From Candidatus Methylobacter titanis (lineage in GTDB: Bacteria > Pseudomonadota > Gammaproteobacteria > Methylococcales > Methylomonadaceae), in NCBI GenBank assembly GCA_029946125.1, contig JAQSDX010000004.1:33912-97911 (forward strand): a stretch of 64,000 bases of DNA, read 5' to 3'. The notes under the pieces were generated by a model. The model was not told the origin of the DNA. It did not search any database and saw nothing but the letters and a program-made list of their open reading frames with translations. Of this stretch, positions 45,377 through 53,762 are shown piece after piece. Numbering within the stretch: the first letter of the stretch is position 1; the number at the start of each line of letters is the position of its first letter. Made by a program: the position numbers and the translations under genes.

Positions 45377-45491
45377 AGTATTAACGACACGTTGTAATAT
45401 TGTGAGTTTTCTCGCTGGAAATAACTGCGATACTTGAAATGGCTGGAAGTATCCCGCGAGTATAACTTAACAATGGGTTAATCAGAAGAAC

Positions 45492-46439
45492 TTGATGACA
45501 AGATTGAAAGAAGAAGTGCCATTTGAAATGGCTGGTATGCGCTTAGATCAGGTGCTGGCTGAACTATTTACCGATTATTCACGCAGCAAACTGCAAACTT
45601 GGGTTAAAGCCGGTCGGGTGCGGGTCAATGGACTGACACTCAAGGCAAAAGACAAGTTGGTCGGGGGCGAAACGATAGAACTGGATGCCGAGGCGGAAAT
45701 AGTGATAACCGCCGCACCGGAGCCAATTCCATTGGAAATTGTGTTTGAAGATGACAGTTTACTCATTGTCAATAAACCGGCAGGCTTGGTGGTACATCCT
45801 GCGGTAGGAAACTGGAACGGTACGCTGTTAAATGCCTTGCTGAATCATGATGCGCATCTGGAAACTTTGCCCAGAGGCGGTATCGTGCACAGAATTGATA
45901 AGGACACCACCGGACTGTTGATGATTGCAAAAACCTTGCAAGCTCATAACAGTCTGACGCAGCAGTTACAGGACAGGACAATTACGCGAGAATATCAGGC
46001 GATTACCCGAGGCCGTATGACCGCCGGAGGTACAGTGGATGAGCCGATTGGCAGAGATCCTACGGATCGCAAACGCTATACGGTCAGGGAGAATGGCAAG
46101 CATGCCGTGACCCATTACCGGGTTGGGCAGCGTTTTACTCGTCATACGCTGGTTCAGGTTAAGCTGGAAACCGGTCGTACCCATCAGATCCGGGTTCATA
46201 TGGCGTATATCCGTTTTCCGCTGCTGGGTGATCAGGTTTATGGCGGTCGCTTTCAAATGCCGCCGGATTGCGGTGAACAGCTGGAAAAAGAATTACGCAG
46301 CTTCAAGCGTCAGGCCTTGCATGCGGCAAAATTGGGTTTACAGCATCCCGTTACCGATGAATATGTCGAGTGGGAGCAACCTCTGCCCGATGATATGACC
46401 CGACTGCTGGACGCCTTAGCGAAAAATGAGCGGGATTAA
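45492..46439 (+). CDS. rluD: 23S rRNA pseudouridine synthase RluD
   Basis: A 315-residue RluA-family enzyme. An S4 RNA-binding domain at residues 15-75 (MRLDQVLAELFTDYSRSKLQTWVKAGRVRVNG) is followed by the catalytic domain with GGIVHRIDKDTTGLLMIAKT, where the Asp of HRIDKDT is the nucleophile, and TGRTHQIRVHMAYI. It makes pseudouridines at 1911/1915/1917 of helix 69. AGAAGAA lies just ahead of the ATG. Its end overlaps pgeF by 14 bp, the usual rluD-pgeF pairing. Confidence 0.96.
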   Translation: MMTRLKEEVPFEMAGMRLDQVLAELFTDYSRSKLQTWVKAGRVRVNGLTLKAKDKLVGGETIELDAEAEIVITAAPEPIPLEIVFEDDSLLIVNKPAGLVVHPAVGNWNGTLLNALLNHDAHLETLPRGGIVHRIDKDTTGLLMIAKTLQAHNSLTQQLQDRTITREYQAITRGRMTAGGTVDEPIGRDPTDRKRYTVRENGKHAVTHYRVGQRFTRHTLVQVKLETGRTHQIRVHMAYIRFPLLGDQVYGGRFQMPPDCGEQLEKELRSFKRQALHAAKLGLQHPVTDEYVEWEQPLPDDMTRLLDALAKNERD

Positions 46440-47160
46440 GCACTGGCTGACCCCTGATTGGCCTGCACCGGCAAATATTCATGCGGCGACTACCTTGCGT
46501 GTCGGCGGGGTGAGTGGCGGCACATACAGTAGCCTTAATCCGGCCATGCATGTGGGCGATGATGCTGATCTTGTCACGCAAAACCGGCAGATTATTAAGG
46601 GCTTGTTGGGATTGCCTGGCGATCCGGTTTGGTTGGATCAAATCCATAGTCATCGGGCAGTGCAGGCGGTAACATCCGAACCCTTGCAACAAGCCGATGC
46701 CAGTTATACCTCCGAGTCCGGAATTGTTTGTGCGGTGATGACGGCCGACTGTTTGCCGTTGTTGATGTGTTCGACTGACGGAAGCCAGGTAGCAGCCGTT
46801 CATGCAGGGTGGCGCGGTTTGCTGACAGGAGTGATTAGCAATACTGTCAGTGCAATGCAACAGAGCAATTTACTGGTTTGGCTGGGCCCTGCAATCGGCC
46901 CGGACTGTTTTGAAGTTGGCGCTGAAGTCAGGGATGCTTTTTTGGCAAAATCGGCAGTATTCATTCCGGCTTTTAAACCGCAAAGCAACGGCAAGTGGCT
47001 GGCAGATATTTATCAACTGGCCCGAATTGATCTGGGTCTGTTGGGTATCGATAAAGTTTACGGCGGCGGTTTTTGTACGGTCACCGAACAGGAACGTTTT
47101 TATTCCTATCGTAGGGATAAACAAACAGGGCGTATGGCTACGCTAATTTGGAGAGCATAA
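46426..47160 (+). CDS. pgeF: Peptidoglycan editing factor PgeF (YfiH, laccase-fold)
   Basis: A 244-residue protein of the YfiH/DUF152 family. Metal-binding residues are evident in LDQIHSHRAVQAV, VMTADCLPLLM and VAAVHAGWRGLLTGVI, the His-Cys-His set. Members prevent misincorporation of serine into peptidoglycan and some show purine nucleoside or laccase-like activity. It overlaps rluD by 14 bp and is followed four bases later by the ZIP transporter, forming a probable operon. Confidence 0.93.
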   Translation: MSGIKHWLTPDWPAPANIHAATTLRVGGVSGGTYSSLNPAMHVGDDADLVTQNRQIIKGLLGLPGDPVWLDQIHSHRAVQAVTSEPLQQADASYTSESGIVCAVMTADCLPLLMCSTDGSQVAAVHAGWRGLLTGVISNTVSAMQQSNLLVWLGPAIGPDCFEVGAEVRDAFLAKSAVFIPAFKPQSNGKWLADIYQLARIDLGLLGIDKVYGGGFCTVTEQERFYSYRRDKQTGRMATLIWRA

Positions 47161-47164
47161 GCTA

Positions 47165-47983
47165 GTGGATTTATTGCTATTAATTATCATCTTTACAGCG
47201 GTTGGCGGCGTATTAAGCGTTATGGCAGCTGCAGTTTTCTTGTTGTTGCCTGATCATCTCAGGAACGCGGTGTTGCCGCACGGAATCAGCTTTGCGATTG
47301 GCGCCTTATTGGCAGTCGCTTTTTGGGGGTTAATTCCCGAGGCATTTGAGCAAGTTAAACCTGAGCAGTTTCAAGCCTTATCCGGGACAATTTTGGCGGG
47401 TATACTCGGGTTTTTTGTGTTGGAAAAATTACTGATTTGGCGGCATTGCCATTCCGGCAGTTGTGAGGCGCATGGCGATGAAGACAATCACGATCACGAG
47501 CATAGTCACAGTCACGGCACGGCTAAGTCGGCAGGCGCATTGATTATTTTGGGTGACGGTATCCATAATTTTGTCGATGGGGTTTTAATCGCGGCAGCAT
47601 TTTTGACCGATGTACAATTGGGCATAGTCACCAGTCTGGCCGTTGCCGCGCACGAAATTCCGCAGGAAGTAGGCGATTTTGCGATTTTACTGCACAGCGG
47701 TTATTCCAAAAAGAAAGCACTTTTTTACAATATGCTCGCCAGTTTAACCACGGTTTTGGGAGGCGTGTTGGCGTATTTCGGGTTGGAGGATTTGCACGAT
47801 AGTTTGCCGTATTTCCTGACGTTGGCGGCCTCAAGTTTTATTTATATCGCGGTAGCCGACTTGATCCCGTCATTACATAAAAAGACCGATATGAAGACAT
47901 CGTTGCAACAGATCAGCTTGATTGCTATGGGTGTATTGCTGATCTGCACCTTGCACGGCATTGCTCATAATATGGAAATTTAA
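47165..47983 (+). CDS. ZIP-family divalent metal transporter
   Basis: A 272-residue protein with about eight membrane segments and the ZIP metal sites: GDGIHNFVDGVLIAAAF in TM IV and VAAHEIPQEVGDFAILL in TM V. The cytoplasmic loop between TM III and IV is histidine-rich (HCHSGSC, then DNHDHEHSHSHGT), a probable metal-sensing or buffering loop. It should import zinc or related metals. The GTG start at 47165 follows pgeF by four bases. Its C-terminal segment ADLIPSLHKKTD resembles GufA-type bacterial members. Confidence 0.9.
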   Translation: MDLLLLIIIFTAVGGVLSVMAAAVFLLLPDHLRNAVLPHGISFAIGALLAVAFWGLIPEAFEQVKPEQFQALSGTILAGILGFFVLEKLLIWRHCHSGSCEAHGDEDNHDHEHSHSHGTAKSAGALIILGDGIHNFVDGVLIAAAFLTDVQLGIVTSLAVAAHEIPQEVGDFAILLHSGYSKKKALFYNMLASLTTVLGGVLAYFGLEDLHDSLPYFLTLAASSFIYIAVADLIPSLHKKTDMKTSLQQISLIAMGVLLICTLHGIAHNMEI

Positions 47984-47993
47984 GATAAATTGT

Positions 47994-48117
47994 AGGTCGA
48001 CCGCCCGGTCGACCTGCGTAAAGGCATGGGTTATTGGCAGCGGTTTCAATGTTGGCAGCAATCAACAAAATATTGCCGCTGGTGTGCAGGCTTCGCCTGC
48101 TCTGACAAGCAAAGCTT
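47994..48117. repeat. Cluster of short palindromes after the ZIP gene
   Basis: Three hairpins stand in a row: AGGTCGACCG/CGGTCGACCT (47994-48003, 48006-48015), GCAGGC-TTC-GCCTGC (48086-48100) and CAAGC-AAA-GCTTG near 48105-48117. They look like REP-type intergenic repeats between convergent genes; the first may terminate the rluD-pgeF-ZIP transcript. The rest of this 278-bp gap up to 48224 has no gene that I can support. Confidence 0.6.
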
Positions 48118-48224
48118 GCACTCCCAGCGCCTATATTTAGTAATCAACTGCATTTGAAAACGCTGTAATTTCATTCCTTAACGTTTTTATGATGCCTGAA
48201 CTACGAGGCTACACTCGACATTTC

Positions 48225-48247
48225 GGATGGGGCAACATGCCCCATCC
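48225..48247 (-). terminator. Hairpin following mscL
   Basis: GGATGGGGCA and TGCCCCATCC form a perfect 10-bp stem around ACA, about 15 bp downstream of the mscL stop. There is no strong T-tract on the minus strand, so termination is probable but not certain. Confidence 0.55.
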
Positions 48248-48261
48248 GGCAGAAGTAATTA

Positions 48262-48666
48262 TTATTTTCTGTCTTTGAGTAAATCTCGAATTTCGGTCAA
48301 TAACAGCTCTTCCTTGGAAGGTTCTGGAACTGCTGTGGGAGCCGCAGCTTCTTTTTTCTTAAGGCTGTTGAGGAACTTTATGGCCATGAAAATAACGAAG
48401 GCAATAATCGTAAAATCAACCATGCTTTGAATAAAATTGCCGTAATTAAGAGTCACGGCAGGCGCGTTTTCAGCGCCTTCTTTTAGGGTATATGCCAGCT
48501 TGCTAAAGTCTACGCCGCCGATTAATACGCCAATCGGCGGCATAATTACATCGGCAACCAGGGATGAAATGATTTTGCCGAATGCGGCACCAACAATAAT
48601 GCCCACGGCCATATCTATAGCATTGCCCTTGATGGCGAATTCTTTAAATTCTTGTAACATACCCAT
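48262..48666 (-). CDS. mscL: Large-conductance mechanosensitive channel MscL
   Basis: A 134-residue channel protein starting [46 protein letters not shown], the canonical pore helix, with the second TM near residues 75-98 ([17 protein letters not shown]) and a charged C-terminal bundle ([16 protein letters not shown]). It opens under extreme membrane tension to release solutes during hypo-osmotic shock. Length is normal. AGGAGA lies before the ATG on the minus strand. Confidence 0.97.
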   Translation of the reverse strand: MGMLQEFKEFAIKGNAIDMAVGIIVGAAFGKIISSLVADVIMPPIGVLIGGVDFSKLAYTLKEGAENAPAVTLNYGNFIQSMVDFTIIAFVIFMAIKFLNSLKKKEAAAPTAVPEPSKEELLLTEIRDLLKDRK

Positions 48667-48814
48667 AATTCATCTCCTTTATTTTCTGACGGTACCGGCG
48701 AGGCGACTTTTGGCCTGAGTTCCCCAGATAGAAAGCCTGGAAATCAGTAGCTGGACACATCAGATTTTCCTTGGCTTGAAGGTTATAACGTAAGTACTAC
48801 TGCCTCCACTCCGG

Positions 48815-49180
48815 TTATTTTTTCAGTTCTTGTTTCTTTTGTTGATGCTGTTCCATCTTTTGTTGGTGGTGCTCCATCATTTGAGTATGGTGCCCTTTCA
48901 TGAGCTCCAATTGCTGATTTTTTAACGCTTCTTTTTTGGTGGCGTCTTTCTCTGACAAGATCTGATTTGAGAGGTCATGCATCAGCAGCATATGTTCCTG
49001 CATGGAGCGCATCTTTTCAGTTTTTTGTTCTTCGGTCATGCCGCCCATCATGCCCATGCCTTGATGCATGCCCATTTCTTGCGTTGGCTTATCGGCTTTT
49101 TTCGGATCTGCGGCGGAACTCATCATGCTTATGGGCAGCAATAGTAATAGCACAGCAGTTGATTTATAGAGATGTTTCAT
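48815..49180 (-). CDS. Small exported Met/Gln/His-rich protein
   Basis: A 121-residue protein that I do not recognise. The ATG at 49180 with AAGG upstream gives a clean signal peptide (KHLYKSTAVLLLLLPISMMSSAA); a GTG at 49189 is the alternative. The mature part is rich in Met, His, Gln and Lys (MGMHQGMGMMGGM, then HHTQMMEHHQQKMEQHQQKK). Such composition is seen in periplasmic metal-binding proteins, for example for copper or silver, and in CpxP-like proteins. No catalytic motif is visible. It may bind metal or act as a periplasmic chaperone; neither is proven. Confidence 0.72.
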   Translation of the reverse strand: MKHLYKSTAVLLLLLPISMMSSAADPKKADKPTQEMGMHQGMGMMGGMTEEQKTEKMRSMQEHMLLMHDLSNQILSEKDATKKEALKNQQLELMKGHHTQMMEHHQQKMEQHQQKKQELKK

Positions 49181-49375
49181 CGGGATCACCTTGGTTAGAT
49201 TGATGGGGGGTTAAGGGTCAATTGTATGTGCAATTAACGGTCTAAAGAAGCAAAAGTATTGTTATTGACGAACGGAAAAATAACATCTGTCATTCTAGGT
49301 GTATTTAATGGTATTTCAATAAGTTAAAATACCTAGTGATGCTTTAACAAAAGTTGACTGCGACAGTTTTTTGAC

Positions 49376-50488
49376 TCACAACCAGTGTATCAAGCTGAAA
49401 AAAAGCAAGGTGTCGTCGCGGTCGAAATCATGTTGCAGCCTAAAACTCGATTCAATATTATCAATGCGCTTGTGGTAACCCAACAGGCCGCTGATGCCGT
49501 TTTGTCCCGGATTCGGACTGGTAACGCCGAGGCCGATAAATAGGGCGTTGATCAGGCTGTCGGCTCCCAGAAATTGGCCGGGATAAACGGCGGTTTCCAG
49601 CGTTTGTTCGTGAGCGCCATTCGGCAGGATTCGGCGAATAAAACGGAAATTGACAAAATCGCCAACTTCCCATACGGTCAGACGACGGTTGAAGTTGGGA
49701 TTCAGGTAGCCTATCGGATTGGCGAATTCCACACCGGTCGGTCCCATGCCTCGTCCCAGTCGGGATTCATGACCTAAAAAACCTTTGCGAAAGCCCAGGC
49801 TACCGGTTATCCACAGATCTTTGGAGCCGTTGATTTTGCCTAGGGTATTATCCATATAAAACACTTCAAGAGCCGGTCTCAGTTCGCTTGCTCCTTGATC
49901 GGGTGCGACATAGCCCAGAGTGCCGCGCCATTGTTCGCCATCGTTGCCCCAGGTCGCCATCAATTGTTTGTTGTACAAGGCGAGGTAGCCGCCGGGGTAA
50001 TCCCGTTCCTGAAAGCGCTGCCATTGCGTGGACACGATGTATTTAATGGACTGCCATTGGTTCCGGTAGGAAATTTTGGCGAATGTAATATCCTGGTCGC
50101 TGAGGTTTCTGTCGACAAAGCCGCCGCCAAAGCCTAAGCCTGACGGCAAGCGGTATTCGCCTTGCACTTCGGTTTGTTTGGCATTGCCGCGAAGAATCTC
50201 CTGAGCGCCCAGAATTAAATCGCCAAGTTCGGGTCGGGTCAGTAAGGGCCGGACAAAACCGCCTAAATAGTGGGTATCCTGGCCGCCTGTTTCAGAGACT
50301 TGCACGCCGTAGCCGCCTTTAAAACTCGGACTCCATAAAATGCTGTTGACCTGAAAATCGCCGTTATCTTTACGGTCATAGAAAGCATCGACTTTGCCGC
50401 CTTTGAAGTAAGGGGAGTCGGTGTTGGTAGCGTAAGCATAGGACTGAATGACCAGCAGCAGGGCAGAAAGCAGAATCTTGGCTGACAC
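49376..50488 (-). CDS. Putative outer-membrane beta-barrel protein
   Basis: A 370-residue exported protein with signal peptide 1-20 (KILLSALLLVIQSYAYA). The mature part alternates hydrophobic and polar residues with many aromatic girdle positions (GFGGGFVDRNL, FAKISYRNQWQSIKYIVSTQWQRF) and ends in IHWL, with a strand-like, hydrophobic terminus expected of an outer-membrane barrel. I cannot name the family. It follows the GGDEF-EAL gene by 58 bp on the same strand, so it may be the third gene of a unit with the PhnD-type protein. Confidence 0.7.
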   Translation of the reverse strand: MSAKILLSALLLVIQSYAYATNTDSPYFKGGKVDAFYDRKDNGDFQVNSILWSPSFKGGYGVQVSETGGQDTHYLGGFVRPLLTRPELGDLILGAQEILRGNAKQTEVQGEYRLPSGLGFGGGFVDRNLSDQDITFAKISYRNQWQSIKYIVSTQWQRFQERDYPGGYLALYNKQLMATWGNDGEQWRGTLGYVAPDQGASELRPALEVFYMDNTLGKINGSKDLWITGSLGFRKGFLGHESRLGRGMGPTGVEFANPIGYLNPNFNRRLTVWEVGDFVNFRFIRRILPNGAHEQTLETAVYPGQFLGADSLINALFIGLGVTSPNPGQNGISGLLGYHKRIDNIESSFRLQHDFDRDDTLLFFSLIHWL

Positions 50489-50546
50489 GGTAGAGTTTTC
50501 CTTGGGCTTGGGATGACATCTGTGGTTCGAATGACTAAAGTCACTC

Positions 50547-53500
50547 TTACAGAATTATTTTTCGATCTGCCTCGCCCAATAGACTCTGCTTGAATTGTTC
50601 CGCAGGAACCGGTTTGCCAAACAGATACCCTTGAAATGCCAGGCATCCGTCATTTGTCAGATGTTCGCGTTGAATCTCCGTTTCTACGCCTTCGGCAATA
50701 ACATTAAGGTCAAGATTTTTTCCCAGTGCCAGAATGGTTCGGATGATAGCGGAATCATGGTTGTTAACGGTCATATTCTTGACAAATGACTGGTCTATTT
50801 TCAGCTGCGCCAAGGGTAATTTTTGCAGATAAGACAGCGAGGAGTAACCGGTACCGAAATCATCCATCGAAAAACTGACTCCCATGTCCCTGACAGCATG
50901 CATTTTAGCAATGGTGTCTTCGACATTATCCAGAATGACGGACTCGGTAATTTCCAATTTGAGCAGGGCAGGGTTAGCGCCGCTTTCTAGTAGTATTGTA
51001 CGCACTTGCTCTACAAAATCAGGCTGATTGAGCTGTCGACTGCTGATATTGACTGCCAACTTCAGTTCGCAGGTTTCCGGGTAGTGAGTCCAGTCAACTA
51101 AGGTTTTGCAGCCTTGTCTCAATATCCACTGACCGATAGGCAGAATCAGGCCGGTTTCTTCGGCAAGCGGAATGAATTCGGCAGGAGAAATCATGCCGCG
51201 CTCGGCCTGATTCCAGCGTAGCAAGGCTTCCGCACCAACCGGCTGTCCAGATGCGTCGACCTGTACCTGATAATGTAAGCTCAATTCATTGCGGTCTAGC
51301 GCATTGCGTAAATCGGTTTCCAAAGCTGCCCGTAAATTTAAAGCCTCTTGCATTTCAGGGGCAAAAGCACGTATCACATTCCGCCCCGCTCGTTTGGCCT
51401 GATACATGGCTAGGTCGGCACGTTTAAGCAGTTCTTCGCTGCTGGTTTCGTGGCCCATAAACAGCACAAAACCGATACTGCCCGTGGAATAGTGTTCGAT
51501 AGAAGGCTGGTGCTTATTGTCGACTGCCAGGGATGGCGGAAGTGTCGCAGTCGGTAGGGAACCGACGCGATCGACTGCCAGGGATGGCGGCTGCGACTGC
51601 TCCCGGCAGTCTTCGGTATTTCCTCCATCCGTGGAGGTCAGAAGCGTCGCAGTCGGTACGACTGCAGGGATGCAGGAGGTAGAGCAACGCATGGAGCGGT
51701 TGCCGAGGGAACCGACGCGATCGAGATTGTTTTTCAGTAGATAGAATTCAGCTAAATTACTGCGAATTTTTTCGGCAACTGCGTGGGCCTGGATGGCCGC
51801 CTCAATCTCCTGTTCATCGAGAAACTCCAGCATGATCACAAACTCATCACCGCCAAGGCGGGCTACGGTGTCGACGTCCCTGACGCAGTTTTGCAAGCGT
51901 TGCCCTACTTCAATCAGCAATTGATCGCCCCGGTCATGTCCGAGCGTATCGTTAAGCGTTTTAAAATTATCAAGGTCAAGAAACATTAACGCGCCGTGAG
52001 TCTTGTTACGATGGCTGGCGTTGAGCGCCAGATCGAGCCGTTCAAAGAGTAACGTCCGGTTAGGGAGTTTAGTCAGGGAATCGTAGTAAGCCAGGTCTCT
52101 GATGCGTTGTTCATCAGCCTTGCGTTGGCTGATGTCGGTGAAGGTGCCGACATAATTGGTAATCAGGCCTTCAGGGTTAGAAATAGCGGTTATACACAGC
52201 CATTCAGGATAGATCTCACCATTTTTTCTTTTATTCCAGATTTCGCCTTGCCAGTATTTATTATGATTGATACTTGCCCACATGGCTGTATAGAATTCAC
52301 TATCGTGCCGACCGGATTTAAGTATGCCGGTGGGTTTACCGATAACTTCATTAGCACTGTAACCGGTTAGTGCGGTAAACGACTTGTTGACGCGTAAGAT
52401 ATTATTGTTGGCATCGGTGACCAGTATGCTTTCCTGGGATTCAAACGCTGCCGCGGCAATGCGCAGTTCGTGCTCGGCTTTGAGTCGCCGCTTTTCGCGG
52501 TCGAAATTATCCAGCGCATAGGAAAGATCGTCAGTCAGTCCGCGCATCAGGGCAATCAGGTCGGGAGTAAAGTAGTTCTGTTCATCCGAGTAGACTGCAA
52601 TAGCTCCAATACAGCGGCCGTCACGCATCAACGGGAATGCGGCGGCCGCATTAATGTTTTCTGCAGCGGCTGCGGGTTGCCAGGGCAGGGTATTGGATTC
52701 ATCAAGAAAGTTGTTGAAAATTTTCGGCACACCTTCCCGGATGGTCATTCCCATCGGTCCGCGCCCTTCAGGTAATGTTTCATCCGCCGAAACTTTGATA
52801 TTCCGAAGGTAGGTCGAATCGGAATGACTGCTGGCTACTTTACGCACCCAGCCATCCGGATCGGTCATGCCTACCCAGACCAGCTTAAAGGCGACATGAT
52901 TGGCTATAATCCGGCATACCTGGTTCAGTAGCTTTATCTCGTCCGATTCGCGCACAATAATGTCGGCGCTCTCGGTCCACGCCGCGTACAGCTGGTTGAT
53001 TCGCTCTCGTTGCCGTTCGGAATTGGACAGTGCATCCAGCATTTGATTAAATTCCTGCGCCAGTATGCCAACCTCATCATCGCCGGAAAGATGCGCACGT
53101 ACCTCAAGGTTTCCTCCTTCGACCTCGGCGGCTACCCGCATCAGGTGATGCAATCGTCTTGTGAGTCTTCTCGCTAATAATATTGCGGCAATCCATACGG
53201 TCAGCGCCGCAAACACGATAAAATTGATGCCCATGACCACAACGGAACGAAGATTGGCATTGACCCCGTTCATGGTCATTTCTATCCGCGCCCATCCCAC
53301 ATGGCGTTGCCCTGCCATCACCGGTGTTGCAACATCAATTTGATGGGTATTGGCAAGCAGCACTTGAGTTGTTGGCGGGGAACTTAACAGCTTTTGACTT
53401 TGCGCGTCGGTAACGAACAGCCCGGCTTCGCCAGGCCGTGTGGAACTCAGTACTTCGCCGCTCAACGATAGGACATAGGCCCGTTCGATATCGGGCAAGC

Positions 53501-53762
53501 CGACAAAGCCCTGTAACACTTCCTTTAGTCCGGCAATATCATTGGCTAATACCCATGATGTGCTGCTGCTGGCCAGCGACATAGTGAGCGATTTACTTTG
53601 CTGCAATGCGGCGCTATAAAGAAAATTGCGTTGTCGGTCATATAAAAGGCCGGCAAGTCCTACCATTATGATCAGCGCAACACTGCCAAAAGACCATGCT
53701 AATTGACGCCGAATGGAGCCGCTAAAAAAAGCCCGCTTCGCTTTGCTTCGATGATGATTCAT
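50547..53762 (-). CDS. HAMP-GAF-PAS-GGDEF-EAL cyclic-di-GMP protein with an in-frame repeat insertion
   Basis: A 1071-residue membrane sensor. TM segments lie near residues 20-40 and 175-200 around a periplasmic region, then HAMP (about 200-250), GAF (about 285-430), PAS (about 440-560), GGDEF (about 570-800, RLGGDEFVIML near 637) and EAL (about 820-1060, GAEALLRWNQ near 843, FSMDDFGTGYSSL). Both catalytic motifs look intact. Between YLLKNN and HYSTGSIGF, about residues 677-748, some 70 residues rich in Ser, Pro, Thr and Cys interrupt the GGDEF fold past the active site; this segment is encoded by a dispersed palindromic repeat. The gene starts immediately after the stop of the PhnD-type gene, suggesting a ligand-to-second-messenger circuit. 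Confidence 0.92.
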   Translation of the reverse strand: MNHHRSKAKRAFFSGSIRRQLAWSFGSVALIIMVGLAGLLYDRQRNFLYSAALQQSKSLTMSLASSSTSWVLANDIAGLKEVLQGFVGLPDIERAYVLSLSGEVLSSTRPGEAGLFVTDAQSQKLLSSPPTTQVLLANTHQIDVATPVMAGQRHVGWARIEMTMNGVNANLRSVVVMGINFIVFAALTVWIAAILLARRLTRRLHHLMRVAAEVEGGNLEVRAHLSGDDEVGILAQEFNQMLDALSNSERQRERINQLYAAWTESADIIVRESDEIKLLNQVCRIIANHVAFKLVWVGMTDPDGWVRKVASSHSDSTYLRNIKVSADETLPEGRGPMGMTIREGVPKIFNNFLDESNTLPWQPAAAAENINAAAAFPLMRDGRCIGAIAVYSDEQNYFTPDLIALMRGLTDDLSYALDNFDREKRRLKAEHELRIAAAAFESQESILVTDANNNILRVNKSFTALTGYSANEVIGKPTGILKSGRHDSEFYTAMWASINHNKYWQGEIWNKRKNGEIYPEWLCITAISNPEGLITNYVGTFTDISQRKADEQRIRDLAYYDSLTKLPNRTLLFERLDLALNASHRNKTHGALMFLDLDNFKTLNDTLGHDRGDQLLIEVGQRLQNCVRDVDTVARLGGDEFVIMLEFLDEQEIEAAIQAHAVAEKIRSNLAEFYLLKNNLDRVGSLGNRSMRCSTSCIPAVVPTATLLTSTDGGNTEDCREQSQPPSLAVDRVGSLPTATLPPSLAVDNKHQPSIEHYSTGSIGFVLFMGHETSSEELLKRADLAMYQAKRAGRNVIRAFAPEMQEALNLRAALETDLRNALDRNELSLHYQVQVDASGQPVGAEALLRWNQAERGMISPAEFIPLAEETGLILPIGQWILRQGCKTLVDWTHYPETCELKLAVNISSRQLNQPDFVEQVRTILLESGANPALLKLEITESVILDNVEDTIAKMHAVRDMGVSFSMDDFGTGYSSLSYLQKLPLAQLKIDQSFVKNMTVNNHDSAIIRTILALGKNLDLNVIAEGVETEIQREHLTNDGCLAFQGYLFGKPVPAEQFKQSLLGEADRKIIL
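51520..51724. repeat. Palindromic repeat cluster inserted in frame in the GGDEF-EAL gene
   Basis: About 205 bp of compound repeat lies inside the coding sequence. TCGACTGCCAGGGATGGCGG occurs at 51520-51539 and 51571-51590; GTCGCAGTCGGTA at 51544-51556 and 51646-51658; GGGAACCGACGCGATCGA at 51557-51574 and 51707-51724. A GCAGTCG-GTA-CGACTGC hairpin and a GCAAC/GTTGC hairpin are present. The part at 51657-51708 is about nine-tenths identical to part of phoR and resembles the element at 26740-26972. The reading frame remains open. Confidence 0.8.
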
